A DNA stretch of 64,000 nucleotides from Portulaca oleracea (taxonomy: Eukaryota; Streptophyta; Magnoliopsida; Caryophyllales; Portulacaceae), in contig CM055877.1 in NCBI GenBank assembly GCA_029582165.1, positions 25,418,355 through 25,482,354 of the forward strand, given 5' to 3'. Made by a program: the position numbers and the translations under genes. Shown one piece after another: positions 34,544 through 44,204 of the stretch (positions within the stretch are counted from its first letter, which is position 1; every line of letters begins with the position of its first letter). Under the pieces are notes generated by a model that did no database searches, had not been told where the DNA came from, and was given only the letters and a program-made list of their open reading frames with translations.

Positions 34544-35841
34544 CGACAGTACGCAAGCGCACGAGTACTATTGTAGCAATGTCAAGGTCGATCCCACAGG
34601 GGCTTGGTCTAGTAACTCAGTGAACTATCCCTCTACTTGATTGCTAAGCCAATCGGGTTGATGATTTGTTTATGACTTCTAATGAACTAACTAAAACTAA
34701 AGTGGACTAGAAAGGATTAACTCGAGGTAATTCGATGGGTGAAGACTTCTAGGGTTTTACTCACCTAACAAATGTGGTCGAAAGCCGATTAAAGCAAGCA
34801 CAAGAAAATAACTCAAACGAATCAAGAATCGATAACCTCTAAATTCTATCGCCCTTTCGATGCTAAATAGAATTATCCTGACTAACCTAATCAACAACTT
34901 TCGTCTGCTATTCAGGTTAAACAGAATTGAAGGTCTAAGCAAGGTCGGGTTATCTAATGATTCCTTAGTCTACTACTCCTTTTTCAACTTTCGTAGGCCT
35001 AGGTAGAAGGGTTGGTGGTCAAATTCCCCTAATTCACCTTTCGGTACTTCTTAGGTTAATTTCTGAATTACAAACATCCAAGGCCTTAAGAACATTCGTA
35101 AGCAAGAAAAACGCAACCTTCTATTGATTCAATTGAGAATTCAAGTACAAACTAAAACATTTCTAATCAAACTCCATATTGATGGTTCATAAAACCCTAG
35201 AAAGAACGAAATCTACTCACAAGTATTCATTGAAAACAAGAAATACGTTCTAAACATGGTAATCAAATCTAGAATTAAGGAAGAGAAAGTGAGAAGAGTA
35301 AAGCAAACACTAGGGAGAAATTCGTAGGATTCTCTCAAGAACTTCACAAGAGTGTTGCGTGCTTCTTCTCGAATTCCCAATCTTCAATGCCTTCGAATTG
35401 ATTCTTGATGAAATCGAGGTGTTTTTGGTGAAGAATTCCTCTCTAAAATCTCTCTTTTCTGCCCAGAATAATTGATAACCGCGTTCCCCCTCTTTTTCCC
35501 GGTTATCTCCGCAAAAATAACCGCGCAGAAAGAAAATGCCCCAACCACGGTCCGTATCGTCACCACGCACCCGTGGTTGGCCTCCGTCGTTTTCTACTCG
35601 TTTCTTGCTGAAATTTTTACCACGTTCCTATCAACAGTAGTTGATGCCCGTGGTACCCTTGGCCTTACCAAATTTGCTCCAAAAATCACCTTTTTAGCCC
35701 TAAACCTGAAAATAAATGCCAAAAACGCAAAGACCAAGTGTAAATAGAGAAATGGGGAAGATTAAACACCTTTTTAGCCAAAAATCACTATGATTATGCT
35801 TCTAAAATACTTAAAAATAAGTGCAAATAATGCACTTATCA
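34544..35841 (-). repeat. Right (5') LTR of the Athila-like element
   Basis: 1298 bp ending GCACTTATCA. Nearly identical by eye to 23260-24564. The clear differences are at 34770-34783 and at the GC palindrome (35535-35585), which is shorter and altered here. The first base aligned to the TG start is C (CGACAG). Confidence 0.94.
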
Positions 35842-35846
35842 AAAAT

Positions 35847-36702
35847 CAAAGCGATGAGAAAAAATTGCAAGAAAGTAGCAACCTTCCTCAGCAGAAATCT
35901 ATCTTCTTTAAGAATGTCATGATGTAGATTTGTACAAACACTTGATGCTACTAGGGGTAGCCTGCATTTAACAGTTTGAAATTGCCTGCTTCCATAAAAA
36001 GTCTATTATCAAGGCAAAATTATAGATACCTTCAGATCTAGTCCTCGATTCCTCTGTTTTGAATTGTCTTCTTCCATAAAAATCTGTTATCAAACCATAA
36101 TCTGTAGGAACCATATATGCAACCCTAGTTTATATCTGGAAGAAAAACAAAAAAAAAAAGACGCAAAAATAGCATATCTGAGAGGCTAAGATTGAGTGAC
36201 TAATGTCGGCCTGTTGGACGGTGCTTGCTTGCTGGGCGGACGACGACGAGAGAACAAGAGTTAATGACGTCCAGCAGCGGTCGTCACACGTTGTTGCTTG
36301 CTGGGGGCTGGGCTTGAGGGAGTGAGAGTGTTAGATTGAGATGAGTAACTGAATGCGAGCTTGTGAGGGACACTGGGAGAAACAGAGGGAGTCGATTAGG
36401 ATTTGAGGGAAGGACTGATTGAGTGTGAGTGTGAGTGTGAGTGTGAGTGTGAGTGTGAGACAGTGAGTGTCTGAGTAAGGGAGTCGATTAGGCCATTAGG
36501 ATTAGCTAGGGACTGAGGCTGTGAGTAAAAATTAAAATTTTTTAGAAAAATAGAGAAAGGGTGCTTTTTTTTGCTCTTTTGAATTTCGCCAAAATTTTGA
36601 AGCATATTGATTGCCGCCTCTCTTTTTATTCCAGCCCAGTCATTCATTCAAATTTCAAGATATTTTTAACCCAGTCTTTTTTTTGCGCTTATATGTGCAC
36701 AT
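35847..36702. other. CACTA interior, right part: no recognised gene
   Basis: Continues the CACTA sequence interrupted at 23254. It contains a (GAGTGT)n tract at 36421-36459. No protein domain is seen. Confidence 0.6.
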
Positions 36703-36952
36703 TATTACCAACAGAAAAATTTTATCTGTTGGTATTAGAATTCTTTTACCAACAGATAAAATAAGTGTCGGTATTGTTAAAATATTACCAATAGTTACAT
36801 TTTTATCTGTCGGTATTAAGATTATTTTACCAACAGATAATAATAGTGTTGCTAAATAATTAATAATACCAGCAGATGACTAATCTGTTGGTAAATATAC
36901 ACTTTTACCAACAGATAGAATATCTGTCACTGACAATCTGTTGATAAAACCC
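36703..36952. repeat. CACTA right subterminal repeats
   Basis: About a dozen copies of TTTTACCAACAGATA or its complement, mirroring the left subterminal block, up to the terminal inverted repeat. Confidence 0.92.
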
Positions 36953-38184
36953 ATTTTTTTTTGTAGTGATTCATTTCATCAACACTCACCAGTCACCACC
37001 AAATACTATCAACTCTCTCTATAATCACCATTCTATTCTCTTCATTCTTCTACTCTCATCACATCATATTTCTTTATCCATAACCGTCATCCATAATAAT
37101 CATCCATTACATCACATCGATTATCATAAACCACATCCTCCATAATCTTCATTCCAAGCCATATTCATGTCACGGTCAAGAATCATCATAAGGAGCGCGA
37201 TCTTCCAATCCCTCATATCAAAGTTTTAAGCGAGGTTCGTTCATCCTTTAAAGTTGCAATAATGTAGTTTATTTCATGTAAACGTCTTATTTGTACATTC
37301 ATTTTGTAAAAACCATCATTCTTTTATTTTCATTTGCATGTTCGAATGATAATCTCATGAAATTCATTAAAAGTTCTCCCCGTTCAATTTCATTCCAAGT
37401 TTGATTTTAGTAGAGTATGTTTTCTAACAAGCAAATTTGAGAATTATTTTAATTCTCAGATTCGTAACCTTGCCCCCGAACTTAGAATTTGGGTTCGTAG
37501 ACCGAATTTTTTATTATTTTATGGTTTGTTGGTTTCCTTAAATCGGCTGGCGACTCTTTCTTTTTTATATAATCTCTTATTATTTTAACATGAATGTTTA
37601 TTACGTCGAATGAATTTATGATATAATTTACATAATTCCATATTCCGATCTAAGTATATCAAGAGAAAATACCATAGGAATTATTAAATGTTACATGGCC
37701 TTTGAATTTTCTAAGTATTCTCTATTGAGTTTTAGCCCGGATTCGAATCAGATTTTATGTAAAATTATTTGTAAATTAATTTGATGTAATTTCAAACATG
37801 TGAATAATAAAAATTGATTATTGAATAAATAAAAAGTTACCCCCGAGAATGAATTTCATAAAATAAATATATCCTAATTTGAGGATTAAGCAACCTTAGT
37901 CGGCTCCCCATCATTTAAGTAGTGAATCACGGGGAAAAAAGGGTCACCCTTTTCCCGGGGTCCTACAGTCTACCACTTGGAATAGTTTAAAAAGTGATGA
38001 CAACTTGGAATTGACAAAAGTTGAAGTCTACCAAATGGAATTTTCTTTGTTTTTATCACATCAAAATTAATAGAGAATAATCCCATGATTTTTGGTATAA
38101 CTACCTTGTAGTAACTGTCTTATAGTATTTGACAGTTAATGCCTTATCCTGTAAATGGAAGATTTTTTTTCTTTTTTCATTTGA

Positions 38185-38897
38185 TGTTGAAGGAAAGGGA
38201 GTAACGGTATATAAAACAACGGAAACTCACTTGGATAACACTAAGAGTTGTGGCATAATACTCACTTTCCTTAAGAACTATTTACGATACCGTAAATGTT
38301 CAAAGGGATAAAACTTAGCACTTGTAACACTCAAGAATAATAGTTTCTCTCTTGTATCACTCAAGTATAGCTGCTGTCTAGACAAGAATGAAGATGTGAT
38401 TGCTTAGAATGGTGTGTCTCAAATAGCCTAAGATGTCTACTATTTATAGGAGAATACCAACCTACTTAGGATGCCCAAGTCAAAGGACAATCAAGAGACT
38501 TTAATGGAGGATCACAATCTTAATATGACCTTGACCAAGTTAAGTCATATAGTTGTTGGAATATCATTATAATCGTGCTTAATTATAATATCAAATACTA
38601 ATTACACAAAATCATATAGCCGCTAGCATTTAAAACAATCCTGGCTTTCAACACGACCCATGTTGGATCAACACGGTCCGTCTTGGGTGCAACACGACCC
38701 GTGTTGTTCCAACACGACCCGTGTTGAGCCCAGGAAAGTTTTCCTTGCTCTCTGGAAGACAATACGACCCGTGTTACTTCTTGTTTCACGCGTGTTGATC
38801 ATATTCTTATTGTTTTACTTATATATGACCCTTATACTTGATATACTTTATTCTTTAGGCTATATAATTGTCTTGTACTCTTGAAATATTTCCAACA
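38185..38897 (-). repeat. Left (3') LTR of the copia element
   Basis: 713 bp, TGTTGAAGGAAAGGGAG to TATTTCCAACA. Minus-strand TATA box CCTATAAATAGTAG at about 38439-38451. GC palindromes (CAACACGACCCGTGTTG type) at 38650-38800. One 20-bp palindrome unit present here is missing from the other LTR. Confidence 0.95.
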
Positions 38898-39461
38898 ATC
38901 CCCCGCTATTTCAAGAGTATGTAAAACCCTTGAAATAACTTTACTTAAGGAGCTTATACCCCCGCTATTTGAGATATACCTTAACTTGTAATCACCAGAG
39001 AAACTCACAAAACATATGCCTAATGAAAAGTAGAGTACTCTTTGAACTTTTCATTTAGTGTATATGAGCTAAAATTGAATCCAAATCACAAAGTAGACAT
39101 AGCTTTGAACTTTGGATTTATATTGACCAACTATACTCATAACACACATACATTTTAAATCTTGAGTGTAAATACCTTGACACTATTATCCGGCCTTGTG
39201 TCCTTATCCTTCATAAGTGTTTCGGAACTTTAGCTTATATTTCCTTTATGCGGCCACACATTACACTTATCTAGGTAGACTTTGTAATTATACCACCCCT
39301 GTAATTAGGCTTTCCACAAAGTCTATTAAGAGTACTAATACTCACCCTCTTGTCATTACAGATTTTTAAGCATCACTTGTCCTTGGGATAAAATCGATGC
39401 TTCCTACTAATTTAAGCAACTCCGTACTCATTTGAACTTTAGAAATTGGTGGTATTCCAAT
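38898..39461. other. 3' non-coding region of the copia element
   Basis: 564 bp between RNase H and the 3' LTR, starting with the polypurine tract. Much of it (about 39020-39420) resembles 6740-7160 in the coding-free element. Confidence 0.8.
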
Positions 39462-42400
39462 TCATAAAGTTGAGTCTTTGTTGTGATTACTAGATATTTG
39501 AGCTACACTTAAACCCATCCCCTTTGAAGTACTTTTTATCAAATCTCTAGACAACCCTTTGGTTAAAGGATCGGCTAAGTTTTCCTTTAACTTGATATAT
39601 CTTGAAGTCACTACTCCATCCCTTATAAGTTGATGTATATAAGCATGCCTCAAACCAATGTGCCTTGACTTGCCATTGTAAACCGGTATTTCCAACAATA
39701 AGTTCCTTAACCATTCCGCTTCCTTACAAGCAGCATACAATGCTACTAATTCCGAAGACATAGTGGAATCCGCTAAATATATTAGCTTGTTTCTTAGAAC
39801 CCCAAGAAACCACTCCACCTCCTAAAAGAAACACCCATCCACTGGTAGAGGAAAAATCTCCTTTATTAATCCAACTCGCGTCCGAATATCCTTCTAATAC
39901 CGAAGGTTCTCCCTTATATGTGAGTTGATAACTTTTTGTACCAGCTAAATATCTTAATACTCTCCGAATTGCAAACCAATACATATTATTCAGATTACTT
40001 GTAAACCTACTTAATATGCCAATTTCATAAGCAATGTCTGGCCTTGTACTTGTCATAGCATACATGAGACTTCCTATCAACTTAGCATACTCAAGTTGAT
40101 TAACCGGAGAACCCAAATTTTTCTCTAGTTTCTTACTTGGATCATAAGGTGTCATTGTCGGATATATCTTATCACCTCCAAACTTATTCAATATTTTCTC
40201 AATGTAATGCTCTTGAGATAAACTTATCTTATCATTATTTCTAATGATCATAATACCAAGAATTACATCCGCTTCACCCATGTCCTTCATAGAGAACTTT
40301 GAGGATAGAAATTCTTTGGTCTTATTAACGTGTTCCATGTCGGTCCCAAAGATCAACATGTCATCAACGTATAGGCATATAATCACCCCTTTTCCATTCT
40401 CAAACTTAGAGTATATGCACTTATCCGATTCATTGATCTTATAACCACTTGAAAGCACTACTTCATCAAATTTTTGATGCCATTGTTTAGGTGCTTGCTT
40501 AAGTCCATATAAAGACCTTATAAGTTTACAAACTTTCTTTTCTTAACCTTCAACAACAAACCCTTCGGGTTGTTCCATATACATCTCCTCTTCTAGTTCT
40601 CCATTTAAGAATGTCGTTTTGACATCCATTTGATGGATAACTAGCTTATGGATAGTAGCTAAAGCTAACAATACACGTATTGAAGCTGTCCTAGCCACCG
40701 GTGCATATGTATCAAAGTAGTCAATACCATACTTTTGAGTAAAGCCCCTTACAACCAATCGAGCTTTATACCTCTCAACGGTACCATCTAATTTCCTTTT
40801 CCTTTTAAAGATCCACTTAGAGGTAATTGGTTTACTCCCCGGAGGAAGGTCAACCAATATCCAAACATTGTTTTCCATTATTGAATCAATCTCATCTTGT
40901 ACCGCTTCTTTCCACAAAGAAGCATCATGAGATTGCATAGCTTCTTTTAAAGTTTTAGGATCCTTATCCATGTTGTACATACATAGGGTCTCACTTTCAA
41001 CTGAGTCCCTTGAACCTTCTACTAAATAAACATAGAAGTTCAAACCAAAGTCTTTTGGTTTCCTTGATCTTTTACTCCTTAACTCAATATTTTCATCTTC
41101 TTCATCATGAATAACCTCATGAGTCAAAAGATCATCTTGTATGGATATACCCTCATGATTTTCATCTTGAGGCTCAATTAGAGGAACAATATCTTGAGTT
41201 ATTTCTTTAGGTCTAGGAATTGAAGAGAACATAGTCTCATCAAAAATTGCATCTATTGATTCCATTACGGTATTTACCGAAATGTACTCATTTGGCTCAA
41301 CCACCAAAAACCTATAAGCTTTTCTATCTTGAGCATAGCCTATAAAGATGCACTCAATTCCTCTTTCACCTAACTTTCTTTTCTTAGGTTCCAGGACTCT
41401 TACAATAGCCCTACAACCCCAAATCTTAAAATATTTAAGACTTGGCTTTCTTTTGTTCCATAACTCATATGGGGTACTAGAATTCCCTTTGAATGGAACT
41501 CTATTCAAAATATAATAAGCCGTTAACATGGCTTCACCCCAAAATCCATTACTTAAACCAGAGTTAGACAACATAAAATTCACCATTTCTTTTAAAGTTC
41601 TATTTTTCCTTTCCGCAACCCCATTTTGTTGTGGTGTATACGGGGCGGTTGTCTCATGAACAATGCCCGTTTCTTGGAAAAACTATGGATCATAATATTC
41701 CCCTCCCCTATCGGATCTTAAAGTTTTAATCAAGGTCTCACATTGAAGTTCACTTCTAGTTTTGTAAACTCTCAACTTTTCAAGTGCTTCATCTTTAGAA
41801 CTCAAAAGATAAACTTGACAATATCTAGAATAATCATCAATGAATGTCACATAATACTTCTTACCACCTATTGAAGGTGTACTATGAAAATCTCCTAAAT
41901 CACTATGCATTAAATCAAGCAATTTAGAAGTTCTTTTTACACTTGAGAATGAACTTTTGGTGATTTTGTTAAGCATGCATGTTTTACACTTTTCTATGTC
42001 ATCATTTAACTTAGGAATCAAATCAAGATTAGAAATTTCTTTCAACTTTGAAAAGTTCACATGTCCTAATCTAGCATGCCATAGAAAAGACTTATTCAAA
42101 GTAGACACATGCATATAAGCGAAAATCATGTCATCTTTAGTACTTTTCGCATTCAATTTAAACATCTCCCCATAAGCATATCCCTTCCCTACAAAAGTCT
42201 CATCCTTGGAAAGTACATAATTATCTCCATCATAAACTTGCATAAAACCAAACTTGCTAAGGAGATAACCGGATACAAGATTCTTACATACTTCCGGAGC
42301 TAAATACACATCATTTAAAAGCAAAGATTTACCGGAAGTGAAAACAAGTTCCACTTGCCCAATGCCTTCAACTTTGACCGGATGGTTATTGCCCATATAG

Positions 42401-43488
42401 AGATTCACACCATCATCCGCCGGTTTGAGAGTCTTGAATAAACTCTTGTCAACGCAAACATGCCTTGACGCACCCAAGTCTATATACCAATCATTACAAC
42501 CAATGGATACCATGTTAATATGATCCTTAATCATGGCCACGAAGGAATTGGGTTCCTTCTCCTTACTCTTGCCCTTAGATGTATCTTTGTTCAAAAGACC
42601 ATGCTTCTTTTTCCATTGGTAACACTCTCTCTTTGTGTGCCCCGGTTTGCCACATTCCCAACAAACTTGCTTAGGCTTTTGAATTCCCTTGCTAATTTTG
42701 TTGTGGGTCTTGTTCTTATTCTTGTTTCCCTTATTCTCTTGCACCATATGGAACTTAGATTGCTCTTTGGTACCATCTTGTAGGCGTAACTCCTCTTCAA
42801 TCCGAAGATGGTTAGCCAAACCTTCAAGAGACATAGCCTTTTTCTGGTGCATGAGAGCCCTTTTAGTTTCATTCCAAGAAGAAGGTAGCTTGTCAATAAT
42901 AGAGAATACGATTATGGTTTCATCCATGTTCAAATTGTGTTGCTTAAAGTTACTCAAAATACGTTGAATCTCATGGAATTGGTCTAGAATTTTCCTATTA
43001 TCATCCATCTTAAATTTCATGAATTGACTAACAAGAAAATTCTTACTTGACGCATCTTCCGACATGTACTTAGCTTCAAGCATCTCCCAAAGCTTCTTTG
43101 CCGTCTCCACATGTTGATAGACATCGAAGAGAGTGTCGCTCATCCCCTTGAGAATGCATCCTCTACAAATGTAGTCGTCATTCTCCATCTTGAGCCTTTG
43201 CCGAGTAGCCTCCGCATCTTCCACGGGCACCTTGTCTTTTACTTGATCCTTGCCTCCATCACTCGTGGAAACTTTGCCAGTTGCATCCTCTTTTGGAAAC
43301 TCCTCGGTTGTCACCTTCTCGGCCGAAGGTTCTTGGTTCACCTTGGGAGAGATCTCAATGTTAAGCACATAGGCAACATTGAGAGTCGTTAGCAAGAAAT
43401 TCATCTTGCTTTGCCAACATCGGAAATCTACTCCTTCAAAGCGCTCTAGCTTTTGGAAATTGCTAGACATATCACGTAGCAAGGCCAT
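39462..43488 (-). pseudogene. Copia gag-pol polyprotein, two stops and one frameshift
   Basis: The start is taken as ATG at 43488 (MALLRDMSSNFQKLERF), 20 bp inside the 5' LTR. Residues 1-290: gag with zinc knuckle CWECGKPGHTKREC (276-289). About 337: protease motif DLGAS, where copia elements usually have DSGAS or DTGAS. About 470: integrase HHCC (WHARLGH, CKTC), then catalytic Asp in HSDLG and LRSDRGGEY. A TAG at 41683-41685 interrupts; the frame goes on with the Glu in NGVAERKNRTL. RT has KARLVVRGFTQKYG, a TAA at 40543-40545, then the YVDD box in ICLYVDDMLIFG. RNase H has YSDASWINKGD; a frameshift near 39780-39820 precedes the end (SSELVALYAACKEAEWL, ADPLTKGLSRD). Few lesions, so it is a fairly young or recently silenced copy. 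Confidence 0.95.
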
Positions 43489-43508
43489 TACTAAATAGTT
43501 CTTAAGAT

Positions 43509-44199
43509 TGTTGGAGGAAAGGAGTATCGGTATATAAAGCAATGGAAACTTGCTTGGATAACGCTAAGAGTTGTGGCTTAATACTCACTTTCCTTAAGAA
43601 CTATTTACGATACCGTAAATGTTCAAGGGATAAAACTTAGCACTTGTAATACTCAAGAATAATAGTTTCTCTCTTGTATCACTCAAGTATAGCTGCAGTC
43701 TAGACAAGAATGAAGATGTGATTGCTTGGAATGGTGTGTCTCAAATAGCCTAGGATGTCTCCTATTTATAGGAGAATACCAACCTACTTAGGATGCCCTA
43801 GTCAAAGGACAATCAAGAGACTTTAATGGATGATCACAATCTTAATATGACCTTGACCAAGTCAAGTCATATAGCTATTAGAATATCATTATAATCGTGC
43901 TTAATTATAATATCAAATACTAATTACACAAAATCATATAGCCGTTAGCATTTAAAACAATCCTGGCTTTCAACACGACCCGTGTTGGATCAACACAGTC
44001 CGTGTTGGGTGCAACACGACCCATGTTGAGCCCAGGAAAGTTTTCCTTGCTCTCTGGAAGACAACACGACCCGTGTTGCTTCCTGTTTCATCCGTGTTGA
44101 TCATATTCTTATTGTTTTACTTATATATGACCCTTATACTTGATATACTTTATTCTTTAGGCTATATAATTGTCTTGTACTCTTGAAATATTTCCAACA
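43509..44199 (-). repeat. Right (5') LTR of the copia element
   Basis: 691 bp, TGTTGGAGGAAAGGAGT to TATTTCCAACA, with the minus-strand TATA box CCTATAAATAGG at about 43760-43771 and the palindrome cluster at 43975-44100. The sequence just inside (minus strand ATCTTAAGAACTATT) lacks the TGGTATCAGAGC site common in plant copia elements. Confidence 0.95.
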
Positions 44200-44204
44200 T
44201 TTGA

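Larger units (their letters stand above)
23260..35841 (-). mobile_element. Athila-like Ty3/gypsy retrotransposon, full length, 12.6 kb
   Basis: Two LTRs (23260-24564 and 34544-35841) with the 5-bp duplication AAAAT on each side (23255-23259 and 35842-35846). On the minus strand the order is 5' LTR, primer-binding site like tRNA-Asp, gag, protease, RT, RNase H, integrase, then a further env-position ORF of the ATHILA ORF-1 type, GC-palindromic repeats and a long non-coding spacer. This order and the protein signatures fit the Athila lineage. All genes have frameshifts or stops, although the LTRs are nearly identical by eye. Confidence 0.93.
18353..36968. mobile_element. CACTA (En/Spm-type) DNA transposon, non-autonomous, 18.6 kb
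   Basis: The left end is CACTACAAAAAAAATGGGTT and the right end is its inverted form, ending CCCATTTTTTTTTGTAGTG, flanked by the 3-bp duplication ATT (18350-18352 and 36969-36971). Both subterminal regions (18386-18713 and 36703-36952) hold many copies, in both orientations, of a motif like ATCTGTTGGTAAA, as expected for transposase-binding repeats. No transposase (TNP2-like) domain is visible. The interior holds an NHX antiporter gene fragment, several tandem repeats and a 12.6-kb Athila-like element. Without that element it would be about 6.0 kb. Confidence 0.95.
17821..37967 (+). mobile_element. LTR (apparently solo), interrupted by a CACTA element
   Basis: Starts TGTAGACACCGAATTTTG and ends GGGGTCCTACA. 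Its two parts are 17821-18352 and 36972-37967, about 1.5 kb together. The flanks are GCCTA (17816-17820) and GTCTA (37968-37972), a 5-bp duplication with one C/T difference. A plus-strand TATA box lies at 18327-18334. The U3 part carries a loosely repeated GGCCCGGCGGCCTTCCTCT-like module. No internal retrotransposon domain belongs to it, so it is read as a solo LTR; the lineage is not assigned. Confidence 0.75.
17495..38046. mobile_element. Mutator-type inverted-repeat element, outermost layer of the nest
   Basis: The left arm at 17495-17570 (GATAGACTTCAACTTTTACC region) is the inverted copy of the right arm at 37973-38046 (GACAAAAGTTGAAGTCTACC region). The 9-mer TTGTTTTTA flanks both ends (17486-17494 and 38047-38055). 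Without the LTR that splits it, the element would be only about 0.4 kb. The 9-bp duplication and arm length fit a Mutator-type MITE. It is the oldest of four nested insertions. Confidence 0.82.
38185..44199 (-). mobile_element. Ty1/copia retrotransposon, nearly complete, 6.0 kb
   Basis: LTRs at 38185-38897 and 43509-44199. The perfect 5-bp duplication TTTGA is at 38180-38184 and 44200-44204. One polyprotein region (43488-39462) runs in copia order gag, protease, integrase, RT, RNase H. It is broken by two stops and one frameshift. The polypurine tract is AAATAGCGGGGGAT beside the 3' LTR. It is related to the coding-free element at 6011-11374. Confidence 0.96.
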
